NCBI GenBank assembly: GCA_964586865.1
Contig: CAZPJM010000180.1
Span: 1-9,783, forward strand
Direction: 5' to 3'
Source: REDI01 sp964586865
Lineage (GTDB): Bacteria; Myxococcota_A; UBA796; GCA-2862545
DNA length: 9,783 nt
Shown here piece by piece: positions 1 through 7,822 of this stretch; positions within the stretch are counted from its first letter, which is position 1, and each line of letters starts with the position of its first letter. Below the pieces are notes generated by a model, which made no database searches, had not been told where the DNA came from, and worked only from the letters and a program-made list of their open reading frames with translations. Made by a program: the position numbers and the translations under genes.

Positions 1-1408
1 ATCTGGGCGAGACGCCGAGCCGGGCGGGCGGGGGCGTCGGATCGGCGGCAGCGGGGGCCTCGGCCGGCCGGCGCATGCGCTCGATGTCGGGCCCCACGCG
101 CTTGATGAGGGTCTCCGGGTCCTCCGGGGGCAGGGTGTCCTCGGCGCCGTCACCGTCGGTGGTGGCCGTGGGCTTGTCGTCCTCGAAGGGGTCGTCGGCC
201 TTGGGGCCCTGGCGAACCACCGTCTCGAGCTCGTCGTCCCACTCCCCGGCCTGCTCCTCGCCGGCCTTGCGCACCAGGGTGGCCGTGTCGTCGCCGGCCA
301 GGCCGAAGGGCGAGGCCGCGCCCGCCTCGAGGTTCACCCGCGACTTGTCGATCACCCGGGTGGGGCCCTCGACGCTGTCATCGTCGTCGACGGGTTCCGG
401 GGGACCCGGATCGGGCCGCTCTCGCACCGTCTCGGCCTCGTCCCGGGGCCGCGACCGGCCTTCGGCCAGCTCGGGGAAGAGGCCGCGGACGTACGCCGCC
501 AGGTGGTGGTGGGTGAAGATGAAGCCCGCATCGTGGAAGAACTTGTCCAGTGCCTCCTTGAAGGCGGTGGCGCTCGGGTAGCGGTCCGTCCGGTCGACCC
601 GCAGGGCCCGGTCCACGATGGTCTGCAGGGTGAAGGGCACGCCCGGGTCCTGCTCGCTGGCCGGGGTGTACTGGCCGCTGCGGATGCGATCGACGGTCCC
701 GAGCTCGGACTCGACCCGGAAGGGGTGGACCCCGGTGAGCATCTCGTAGAGGACCACGCCCACGCTGAACAGGTCGCTGCGCTGGTCCAGGTCCCGGCTG
801 CCCGCGGCCTGCTCGGGGCTCATGTAGTCGAAGCGGCCCTTCACGACGCCGGTGGCGGTCTCGAGCGCCTTGTGGCTGGCCCGGGCGATGCCGAAGTCGG
901 TCAGCTTCACCTCGCCCTGCAGGGAGAGCAGCACGTTCGGGGGGCTCACGTCCCGGTGGATGATGTTGAGCGGTACGGTGCGCCCGCCGCGCATGACCTG
1001 CCGCTGGTGGGCGTACTCGAGCCCCTTGAGCAGCTCGAGGGCGATGAAGACCGTGTGGTGCAGCGGGAGCTGGATGCCCTTGCTGCGGCACCGGCGCAGC
1101 ACCGCCCCCAGGTCGGGGCCGTGGACGTACTCCATCGCGATGTACCAGACGCCGTCCACCTGGCCCAGGTCCAGGATCTGCACGATGTTGGCGTGGGAGA
1201 GGAGGCCCGCCACCTTGGCCTCGTCCACCAGCATGGCCACGTACTCGGCATCCTGGGAGAGGTGCGGGAGGATCCGCTTGATGGCGAACGTCCGCTGGAA
1301 CCCGCCGATCCCCTCGAGGCGGGCCTTGTAGATCTCGGCCATGCCCCCGGTGGCGATGCGCTCGAGGATCTGGTACTTGCCGAACGTCTTGATGGCGGAT
1401 GGCGCCAC
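1..1408 (-). CDS. Hanks-type Ser/Thr protein kinase, C-terminus off the left edge
   Basis: Cytoplasmic eukaryotic-like kinase that phosphorylates Ser/Thr in proteins. Read from a GTG at 1408-1406, the frame stays open to base 1 (at least 469 residues). The kinase domain spans about residues 12-290. Visible are the Gly loop ATGGMAEIY (19-27), catalytic Lys44 in FAIK, the catalytic loop HRDVSPPN with Asp153 and Asn158, DFG with Asp171, and the P+1-region SPEQA. All key residues are present, so it should be active. HRDVSPxN is typical of myxobacterial kinases. After the domain comes an acidic, Pro/Ala-rich linker with no membrane segment up to the edge, carrying five short Thr motifs (T327, T350, T377, T396, T433). 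The next in-frame start upstream (GTG near 1513) would add an Arg/Pro-rich stretch unlike the family, so 1408 is preferred, although no clear ribosome site precedes it. Substrate and sensory domain, if any, lie outside the window or are unknown. Confidence 0.93.
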   Translation of the reverse strand, partial: MAPSAIKTFGKYQILERIATGGMAEIYKARLEGIGGFQRTFAIKRILPHLSQDAEYVAMLVDEAKVAGLLSHANIVQILDLGQVDGVWYIAMEYVHGPDLGAVLRRCRSKGIQLPLHHTVFIALELLKGLEYAHQRQVMRGGRTVPLNIIHRDVSPPNVLLSLQGEVKLTDFGIARASHKALETATGVVKGRFDYMSPEQAAGSRDLDQRSDLFSVGVVLYEMLTGVHPFRVESELGTVDRIRSGQYTPASEQDPGVPFTLQTIVDRALRVDRTDRYPSATAFKEALDKFFHDAGFIFTHHHLAAYVRGLFPELAEGRSRPRDEAETVRERPDPGPPEPVDDDDSVEGPTRVIDKSRVNLEAGAASPFGLAGDDTATLVRKAGEEQAGEWDDELETVVRQGPKADDPFEDDKPTATTDGDGAEDTLPPEDPETLIKRVGPDIERMRRPAEAPAAADPTPPPARLGVSPR

Positions 1409-1435
1409 GAACGCAGACCCTGTGGAGGGGGTTCG
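1409..1435. promoter_or_regulatory. 27-base divergent start region with a strong plus-strand ribosome site
   Basis: These bases separate the kinase GTG (minus strand) from the ATG of the small membrane protein (plus strand). On the plus strand GGAGGGGG at 1424-1431 is a near-ideal Shine-Dalgarno, 7 bases from ATG 1436 when counted from the end of GGAGG. This decides that start and argues that the small gene is real. The gap is too short for two ordinary promoters, so at least one promoter must lie inside the opposite gene. No convincing -35/-10 pair was found. Confidence 0.5.
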
Positions 1436-1693
1436 ATGCGGGAGCGTCGCGGCGCGACGGGGCCCCCGGGCACGCCGATCCCGGGCACCGGCTTGCCGCC
1501 GAAACCCTCGCACGGCGGGCGCGTGGTGGCAACTTGCGTCCTCCTCGTGCTGTGGGCCCTCGGCACCCTCTTCGCCGCGCCGCTCACCGGGGTGGTGGTG
1601 CGCATCGCGGAGACCTTCGAGGTGGCGCTGGGCCTCGACGTGCTACCCGGTCGCTCCGATGGGAACGGGGATGACGCGGAGGAGGAGCGATGA
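1436..1693 (+). CDS. Small single-pass membrane protein, function unknown
   Basis: 85 residues, family not recognised. The first ~28 residues are rich in Gly, Pro and Arg. One hydrophobic segment follows (about residues 30-52, VVATCVLLVLWALGTLFAAP and beyond), then a short amphipathic stretch (RIAETFEVALGLDV) and an acidic tail ending DDAEEER. It does not look like a Flp pilin: no Gly followed by the Glu+5 of a prepilin cleavage site, and no TAIEYAL-type helix. The start is fixed by the Shine-Dalgarno at 1424-1431. Its stop TGA (1691-1693) overlaps the ATG (1690) of the prepilin peptidase, and the GAG-rich codons before the stop also form that gene's ribosome site, so the two are probably translated together. 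It may be a membrane partner or accessory factor of the peptidase; that is inference from position alone. Confidence 0.68.
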   Translation: MRERRGATGPPGTPIPGTGLPPKPSHGGRVVATCVLLVLWALGTLFAAPLTGVVVRIAETFEVALGLDVLPGRSDGNGDDAEEER

Positions 1694-2274
1694 TCGAGGT
1701 CCTCGGGACGAGCCTCGGGCCCATGCACGGGCTGCTCGTCGTGGTGCTCGGCATCGCGGTGGTCACCGACCTCTCCACCATGAAGATCCCCAACGCCCTC
1801 ACCCTGCCGTTGTGGGGCATCGGCGTCGTCTGGCACGTGATCGGCGACCTGGTCGGGCTGTCGACCCACTGGGCGGTGGGCCTGGTGGGGCTTGCGGTCC
1901 TCTTTCCCGTCCACTTCGGCCTCTTCGCCCTGGGCATCGACAAGGGGGGCGATGCCAAGCTGATGATCGGCGTCGGAGCCTGCCTGGGCTGGTGGGTGGG
2001 CCTCGAGGCGACGGTGTGGGCCATCCTCCTCATGGGTCCGGTGGGTATGGTGACCCTGGTGCTCATGGGTCAGGGCAAGAGCCTCTGGAAGACCCTGAAG
2101 TGGACCTTCGGGATGCCGGTCTACCGGGTGCTACAGCTCGACCCCGGGCCCCGGCCCGAGCCCACCTACATGCCCAAGGCCCCGGTCATCGCAGCGGCGG
2201 TGGTGGTGGCGGTGCTCTCGCCCTGGCTCGAGACGTGGCTCCTCGACGACCGCCTGCGCGCCTGGATCCCATGA
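1690..2274 (+). CDS. Type IV/Flp prepilin peptidase, A24 family (CpaA/TadV-like)
   Basis: Inner-membrane aspartyl protease that removes the short leader peptide from prepilins or pseudopilins at the cytoplasmic face. It has 194 residues and is highly hydrophobic with several membrane segments. Both catalytic Asp motifs are present: TDLSTMKIPN with Asp27, and GGDAKLM with Asp88, matching the A24 D...IPN and GxGDxK signatures. There is no N-terminal cysteine/methyltransferase domain as in PilD/GspO, so it resembles the short CpaA/TadV form, but a C-terminal extension of about 50 residues ends in one more hydrophobic segment (~168-182). ATG 1690 has a strong GGAGGAG site and overlaps the previous stop (ATGA). 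Its own stop overlaps the ATG of the barrel gene at 2271. No pilin, ATPase or secretin gene is in view, so its substrate is unknown. Confidence 0.9.
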   Translation: MIEVLGTSLGPMHGLLVVVLGIAVVTDLSTMKIPNALTLPLWGIGVVWHVIGDLVGLSTHWAVGLVGLAVLFPVHFGLFALGIDKGGDAKLMIGVGACLGWWVGLEATVWAILLMGPVGMVTLVLMGQGKSLWKTLKWTFGMPVYRVLQLDPGPRPEPTYMPKAPVIAAAVVVAVLSPWLETWLLDDRLRAWIP

Positions 2275-3605
2275 GCGGCGCCCCCCGGCGCCACGCGGCG
2301 CTCCTGGCCCTGCTCGCGGCCCTCGCCAGCGGGGCCCCGGCCCTGGCGGCCCCCGCCGACGAGGACGAGACCCCCACGGCGGACGAGACCCCAGAGGCGG
2401 ACGAGACCCCCACGGCGGACGAGACCCTCGCCGACGAGGACGAGACCCCAGAGGCGGACGAGGATCCCATCCCCGACGACGACCCGCCCACGCCCGGCGA
2501 TGCGGCGCCCGCCGTGGAGAAGGCCCGGTGGGGCGGGGTGCTGATCCCCCTCATCGGCGCCACCACCGTCGACGGCTTCGGCTTCGGGCTCGGCGGCGAG
2601 GTCTTCCGCCGGCCGGCGGGCAAGCGCTTCGGCTACGACCTCAAGCTGACCCCGTCGCTGTACGTGAACACGCGCTTCGACTACACGAATGACTTCCTGC
2701 GGATCGAGTGGGGACGCGGGACCCGGTGGCTGGCGACGGTCGGCTACCAGCAGTGGGCCAACCTGTCGTACGCGGGGATCGGCGGGGCCGACGTGCTGCT
2801 CGACCGGGGCGAGCGGGAGATCGGCAGCGACCTCATCACCCCCTACGCCTTCGCCGGCGCCCTGAAGCCGGTGGGGCGCGAGGGCGGGCCGTGGCGGCTG
2901 TTCACCCAGCTCTACCTGCGGCTCGGCATCGCCCGGGCCGCCGACGGCACCCTGCTGGCCGACGACCGCCCCTTCGGCCTCGAGGATGGGGTCTACGGCG
3001 ATGTCTCCATCGGTGTCCAGGCCCGCCAGGTCGACCGCTGGCCCATGCCCTTCGAGGGGCAGATCCTCGAGGCCTCGCTGCGGGCCGGGGGCACCGTGAC
3101 CCCCGAGGGCTTCGCGCCCCTGGCCGGGATCATGGTCGAGGGTCGGGCCTGGCAGCCGCTGGCCGGGCCCGCGCTGGTGCTGGGGACCCGGCTGCTCGTG
3201 GACAAGACCGTCGGGCGGCGCCCCTTCTTCGAGCAGGACCGGGTCGGCGGCCGCTGGCGGGACGAGATCGGCAGCGAGCAGGCCCTGCCCGGCTACGGCC
3301 GCACCCGCACCCGCGGTGATGGGGTGGTGGCCGCCATGGTCGAGCTGCGACCCCGGCTGGGGGCCATCGAGAAGGGCTGGTTCGAGCTCGCCTTCTACCT
3401 CTCCGGCTACGCCGAGATGGGCTGGCTCTTCGATCGCTGGACGCCGGGCCCGCCCCTGCCCAGCGTGGGCGGGGGGCCCGTCCTGCTGTGGCAGAAGGCC
3501 GTCCAGCTCCGCCCCTTCCTGGCGTGGGGCTGGCGGGCCGAGGACCCCGACGCGCCGCGGCGGCCCGGGCTGCAGTTCGGCATCAGTGTGCTCGATGCCC
3601 TGTAG
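2271..3605 (+). CDS. Outer-membrane beta-barrel protein, Omp85/BamA-barrel-like, no POTRA
   Basis: 444 residues. A Sec signal peptide is clear: RR at 6-7, an Ala/Leu core, and an ALA|AP cleavage site after about residue 26. Residues 30-77 are a very acidic DETP-type linker coded by a DNA repeat. From about 86 on there are alternating polar/aromatic strands broken by Gly/Asp-rich turns (e.g. FGYDLKLTPSLYVNTRF, GWFELAFYLSGYAEMGWLF), typical of an outer-membrane barrel. The layout GSEQALPGYG...VVAAMVELRPRL (Leu339-Gly343) recalls the conserved loop and following ElR strand of Omp85 barrels, but the RGF/RGY Arg is replaced by Pro340. POTRA domains are absent. The protein ends in Leu, not the usual Phe. 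The start overlaps the preceding stop (ATGA) with no good ribosome site of its own, suggesting coupled translation. Being an outer-membrane barrel is well supported; membership of Omp85 is tentative and the function is unknown. Confidence 0.8.
   Translation: MSGAPRRHAALLALLAALASGAPALAAPADEDETPTADETPEADETPTADETLADEDETPEADEDPIPDDDPPTPGDAAPAVEKARWGGVLIPLIGATTVDGFGFGLGGEVFRRPAGKRFGYDLKLTPSLYVNTRFDYTNDFLRIEWGRGTRWLATVGYQQWANLSYAGIGGADVLLDRGEREIGSDLITPYAFAGALKPVGREGGPWRLFTQLYLRLGIARAADGTLLADDRPFGLEDGVYGDVSIGVQARQVDRWPMPFEGQILEASLRAGGTVTPEGFAPLAGIMVEGRAWQPLAGPALVLGTRLLVDKTVGRRPFFEQDRVGGRWRDEIGSEQALPGYGRTRTRGDGVVAAMVELRPRLGAIEKGWFELAFYLSGYAEMGWLFDRWTPGPPLPSVGGGPVLLWQKAVQLRPFLAWGWRAEDPDAPRRPGLQFGISVLDAL
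2364..2462 (+). repeat. In-frame 18-base tandem repeat coding the acidic DETP linker
   Basis: Three adjacent 18-base units at 2364-2381, 2382-2399 and 2400-2417 begin with GACGAGACCCC and end in CACGGCG or AGAGGCG. A truncated unit starts at 2418, a further full unit is at 2439-2456, and a GACGAG stub closes the array. Units 1 and 3 are identical, as are units 2 and 2439-2456. Each encodes DETPTA or DETPEA. The 18-base period keeps the frame, so copy-number change would lengthen or shorten the linker without breaking the gene. Confidence 0.9.
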
Positions 3606-3705
3606 CGACGCTGGATCCGATGCTCCTCCGCCGAGCCCCACCGGGACGACGTCCCTCGGCTGCCGTCGGCCGCCGCCTGCGGTAGGCTCCGGGCGCGGAG
3701 GAGCC
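3606..3705 (+). promoter_or_regulatory. Leader of the lipoprotein gene; possible promoter
   Basis: Hundred-base gap between the barrel gene and the lipoprotein gene. GGAGGAG at 3697-3703 is a clear ribosome site for ATG 3706. TAGGCT at 3683-3688 fits a TAnnnT -10 element, but no credible -35 lies upstream, so a separate promoter is only a possibility. No terminator-like hairpin with a T-run follows the barrel stop, so read-through from the upstream genes cannot be excluded. Confidence 0.3.
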
Positions 3706-4179
3706 ATGCGCCGCTGGATCGCCCCCCTCGTGCTCGGCCTGGGCCTCGCCGGGTGCGCCTACATGACCCAGTCCCGCTTCGACGAGCTGTACGACAAGGA
3801 CGAGGACGGCTGGGGCGTGGACGAGGACTGCGACGACGAGGACGCGGCCATCCATCCCTACGCCGCCGACGTGCGCGGCGACGGCTGCGATGCCGACTGT
3901 GGCGCCTCGCCCGACGCCGACGGCGACGACTGGCCGGACGCGGCCGACTGCGCGCCCGACGATCCGGACGTCTTCCCGTGCAACCCGGCCGAGGAGGCCG
4001 GGGATGGCGTCGACAGCGACTGCGACGGCCAGGATGGCGTGCGGGAGACCGCCTGCAACGACCACCCCGACTACGACGACAGCCTGGGCCTGGATCCCGA
4101 CTTCCCGCCGACCGAGGACGCTCCCGAGGGCCCGGATCAGCAGGTCTTCCCGGCCGACTGCCTGCCCGAAGGCGGATGA
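3706..4179 (+). CDS. Acidic lipoprotein with two MopE-like metal-binding repeats
   Basis: 157 residues. The N-terminus is a lipoprotein signal: RR, a hydrophobic core, and lipobox LAGC with Cys17, so the mature protein is lipid-anchored in the envelope. The rest is rich in Asp and Cys. Repeat 1 (about 30-65) reads DKDEDGWGVDEDCDDED and then GDGCDADC. Repeat 2 (about 70-107) reads DADGDDWPDAADCAPDDPD and then DGVDSDCDG. These match the DxDGDG...DCDDxDP...DGxDxDCDG pattern of the putative metal-binding motif named after the copper-binding protein MopE, common in Myxococcota surface proteins. Ca2+ or Cu binding by the Asp clusters and disulfides between the Cys pairs are inferred from the family. 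The tail has a further Asp-rich stretch (DHPDYDDSLGLDPDFP) and a Cys near the end. A strong ribosome site fixes the start. Role unknown. Confidence 0.85.
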   Translation: MRRWIAPLVLGLGLAGCAYMTQSRFDELYDKDEDGWGVDEDCDDEDAAIHPYAADVRGDGCDADCGASPDADGDDWPDAADCAPDDPDVFPCNPAEEAGDGVDSDCDGQDGVRETACNDHPDYDDSLGLDPDFPPTEDAPEGPDQQVFPADCLPEGG

Positions 4180-4197
4180 GCCGGCCCGGGTGATGGG

Positions 4198-4212
4198 CGC
4201 GGGCCTCCCGCG
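4198..4212 (+). terminator. Short GC hairpin after the lipoprotein stop
   Basis: CGCGGG (4198-4203) and CCCGCG (4207-4212) pair perfectly around a 3-base CCT loop, 19 bases past the TGA of the lipoprotein gene. There is no T-run, so it is not a classical intrinsic terminator. In sequence this GC-rich such stems also arise by chance. Its place at the junction between the two gene groups is the only other support. Confidence 0.25.
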
Positions 4213-4261
4213 ACAAGCCGAGAAGCGACGGGTGAGGCGTCGGGTCGCGGCTCAACCCGGA

Positions 4262-4285
4262 CGAGGCCGTACCGATGGGGCCTCG
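4262..4285 (+). other. Inverted repeat upstream of the polysaccharide genes
   Basis: CGAGGCC (4262-4268) is followed after 10 bases by its reverse complement GGCCTCG (4279-4285). It lies 47 bases before the TTG start of the fused oxidoreductase, where an operator or leader structure could sit. A weaker stem, CGACG/CGTCG, lies at 4226-4242. Nothing else was recognised in the 4180-4332 gap, and no clear -35/-10 pair is visible. Confidence 0.3.
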
Positions 4286-4322
4286 CCCCCGCGCTCCCAC
4301 CGGATAGGGGCCGGTCGCCCAC

Positions 4323-4328
4323 GGAGGG
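4323..4328 (+). promoter_or_regulatory. Ribosome binding site fixing a TTG start
   Basis: GGAGGG lies 4 bases before TTG 4333. The protein read from there begins MKQVLQSYRTGELALADVP, the usual first beta-strand of MDR oxidoreductases, so the TTG is the likely start. No in-frame ATG lies in the adjoining gap, and the next in-frame Met (codon 45) would remove part of the fold. Confidence 0.65.
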
Positions 4329-4332
4329 CCTC

Positions 4333-6531
4333 TTGAAGCAGGTGTTGCAGTCCTACCGGACCGGCGAGCTGGCCCTCGCCGATGTCCCGCCGCCCCGTCC
4401 GGCGCCCCGGGGGGCCCGCGTGCGCACCCGTGCCTCGCTGGTCTCGGCCGGCACCGAGAAGGCCATGCTGGAGCTGGCCCGCAAGAGCCTGGTGGGCAAG
4501 GCCCGCGCCCGGCCCGACCTGGTGCGCCGGGTGTGGCAGAAGGTGCAGCAGGAGGGCCTGCAGCGCACGGTGGAGCAGGTCCGCACCAAGCTCGACGAGC
4601 CCGTGGCCCTCGGCTACTCCTGCGCCGGGATCGTCGAGGATGCGCTGGATGCCGATCACCTGGTGCCCGGCATGCGCGTGGCCTGCGCCGGGGCCGGCCT
4701 GGCCTCGCACAGCGAGCTGAACTGGGTGCCGCGCAACCTGGTGGTCCCGCTCCCCGACGGCCTCTCCTTCGAGCACGGCGCCACGGCGACCCTCGGGGCC
4801 ATCGCCCTGCAGGGGGTCCGGCAGGCCGAGCCCCGCCTCGGTGATCGCATCGTCGTCATCGGCCTGGGCCTCATCGGCAACCTGGCCGGGCAGCTCGCCG
4901 GGGCCCATGGCGCCCGGGTCCTGGGGGTGGATCTCTCGCCCGAGCGGGCGGAGCTGGCCCGCCGCACCGGCTTCTTCGACGCCACCGCCGACACGGACGG
5001 CCTGGAGGAGCGGGTCCTGGCCTTCACCGACGGCCACGGCGCCGATGCGGTCATCCTGGCCGCCAGCGCCCCCGGGAACAGCGGGCCCATGCACCAGGCG
5101 GTCGCCCTGTGCCGGCTGCGCGGGCGCATCGTGGTGCTGGGCAACGTGGGCATGGACGTGCCCCGCAACGAGGCCTACCTGAAGGAGCTCGACGTCCGGC
5201 TGTCCATGTCGTACGGCCCGGGGCGCTACGATCCAGCCTACGAGGAGCGGGGCGAGGACTATCCGTACGCCTACGTCCGGTGGACCGAGCAGCGCAACCT
5301 CCAGGCCTACCTCGAGGCGGTGGCCGACGGCGCCGTGGTCCTGGACCCGCTGCTGACCCACCGCTTCGACATCGGCCGTGCCCTCGACGCCTACGACCTC
5401 ATCGAGCACGACCGGGAGCCCTACATCGGCATCCTCCTCACCTATGGCGAGGCCGAGGATCCGGAGCTGGCGCGCCCCAACGCGCCCCGGGCGGCCCCCG
5501 CCGTCGCCCCGGCGGCCGTGCCCGCCCTCGAGCCCGTCTCGGGGCGGATCGGCGTGGGCGTGCTCGGCGCCGGCGGCCACCTCCGCGGCACCCTGCTCCC
5601 CGCCCTCAAGGCCCTCGACGTGGAGCGGGTGGGCGTCGTCAACCGCACCGGGCCCAGCGCCCGCCAGGCCCGCGAGGTCGGGGACTTCGCCTGGAGCGAC
5701 ACCGACCTGGACCGCCTGCTGAGCGATCCGGCCATCCATGCGGTCGTCATCGGCACCCGCCACGACCTCCACGCCCGGCAGGTCCTCGCCGCGCTCGACG
5801 CCGGCAAGCACGTCTTCTGCGAGAAGCCCCTCTGCCTCACCGAGGAGGAGCTGGCCCGCATCGCCGACGCCCAGGCCCGGACCGGGCTGTACGTGCAGGT
5901 GGGCACCAACCGTCGCCACAGCCCCTACACCCGCGCCCTCCAGGACCGCTTCCAGCCCCGCGCCGACCCCATCGCCGTGTCCATCCGCGTCAACGCCGGC
6001 CGGCTCCCCCGCGAGCACTGGCTGCGGGACCCGGCCGTCGGTGGCGGGCGCCTGGTGGGCGAGGGGATCCACTGGGTCGACCTAGCCCAGTCGATCGTCG
6101 GCGAGCCCATCGCGCGCGTCCACCTCACCCCGTCGCCGGGTGGCCCCACCGCCCTGCCCGGCGACACCTTCAGCCTGGCCCTGCGCTTCACCGACGGCTC
6201 GGTGGCCCAGATCCTCTACGCCGCCGAGGGGCCCCGCACCCTGCCCAAGGAGCAGGTCGAGGTGGTGGGGCTCCAGCACGCCGCGCGCGTCGACAACTGG
6301 AGCCAGGGCCAGCTCTGGACCACCGGCGGCCGCTCGGCCCTCCGGGTGGGCCGGGGCCAGCAGAAGGGCATCGCCGAGCAGCTCCACGCCTTCGTGGACA
6401 CCCTCCGCACCGGCCAGCCGGCCGTCCCCCTCGACGTGACCTGGCACGTCCAGCACGCCACCCTCGTGGCCGCCTCCACCTCCGCCGACGGCCTGCCCGC
6501 GGACGTGGCGTGGCCCCGCCCCCGGAGCTGA
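4333..6531 (+). CDS. Bi-domain oxidoreductase: MDR half fused to a Gfo/Idh/MocA half
   Basis: 732 residues with two NAD(P)-binding halves. Residues ~1-375 form a medium-chain dehydrogenase (alcohol-dehydrogenase-like) fold with the Rossmann motif GLGLIG near 177-182. The classical zinc sites are not seen: the catalytic-Cys region reads SLVSAGTEK (36-43), and GYSCAG (94-99) replaces the GHE motif. A Pro/Ala-rich linker (~378-402) leads to a Gfo/Idh/MocA half (~405-732) with IGVGVLGAGG at 406-415, the family motif EKP (497-499, catalytic Lys498) and IHWVD with His580. This architecture is a known family, usually found in O-antigen, capsule and exopolysaccharide clusters. The natural substrate is not established to my knowledge; oxidation/reduction of a sugar or nucleotide sugar is the expected role. 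It is the first gene of the polysaccharide run, and its stop is 1 base before the next ATG. Confidence 0.92.
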   Translation: MKQVLQSYRTGELALADVPPPRPAPRGARVRTRASLVSAGTEKAMLELARKSLVGKARARPDLVRRVWQKVQQEGLQRTVEQVRTKLDEPVALGYSCAGIVEDALDADHLVPGMRVACAGAGLASHSELNWVPRNLVVPLPDGLSFEHGATATLGAIALQGVRQAEPRLGDRIVVIGLGLIGNLAGQLAGAHGARVLGVDLSPERAELARRTGFFDATADTDGLEERVLAFTDGHGADAVILAASAPGNSGPMHQAVALCRLRGRIVVLGNVGMDVPRNEAYLKELDVRLSMSYGPGRYDPAYEERGEDYPYAYVRWTEQRNLQAYLEAVADGAVVLDPLLTHRFDIGRALDAYDLIEHDREPYIGILLTYGEAEDPELARPNAPRAAPAVAPAAVPALEPVSGRIGVGVLGAGGHLRGTLLPALKALDVERVGVVNRTGPSARQAREVGDFAWSDTDLDRLLSDPAIHAVVIGTRHDLHARQVLAALDAGKHVFCEKPLCLTEEELARIADAQARTGLYVQVGTNRRHSPYTRALQDRFQPRADPIAVSIRVNAGRLPREHWLRDPAVGGGRLVGEGIHWVDLAQSIVGEPIARVHLTPSPGGPTALPGDTFSLALRFTDGSVAQILYAAEGPRTLPKEQVEVVGLQHAARVDNWSQGQLWTTGGRSALRVGRGQQKGIAEQLHAFVDTLRTGQPAVPLDVTWHVQHATLVAASTSADGLPADVAWPRPRS

Positions 6532-6532
6532 C

Positions 6533-7807
<1,275 letters not shown>

Positions 7808-7822
7808 GCCCCGGAGACCCCC

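Noticed and set aside
503..1435. Plus-strand open frame running into the small membrane-protein gene
   Set aside because: It is antisense to the kinase domain, which has all catalytic motifs. Only the part from ATG 1436 has a ribosome site and a membrane segment.
1511..1513. Alternative upstream GTG start for the kinase
   Set aside because: It would add about 35 Arg/Pro-rich residues and overlap the small plus-strand gene. The kinase fold begins naturally just after the GTG at 1408.
1436..1693. Small membrane protein as a Flp/Tad pilin substrate of the adjacent peptidase
   Set aside because: No prepilin cleavage site with Glu at +5 and no pilin-like N-terminal helix; it also has a long Gly/Pro-rich N-terminus and an acidic tail.
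1341..2270. Upstream extension of the barrel protein frame
   Set aside because: The extension overlaps the prepilin peptidase in another frame and would bury the clear signal peptide that starts at 2271.
2166..3707. 513-codon minus-strand open frame
   Set aside because: It is antisense to the signal-peptide-bearing barrel protein and its translation is low complexity without a domain.
4252..6072. 606-codon minus-strand open frame
   Set aside because: It is antisense to the fused oxidoreductase, has biased composition and no domain motif, and crosses the intergenic gap.
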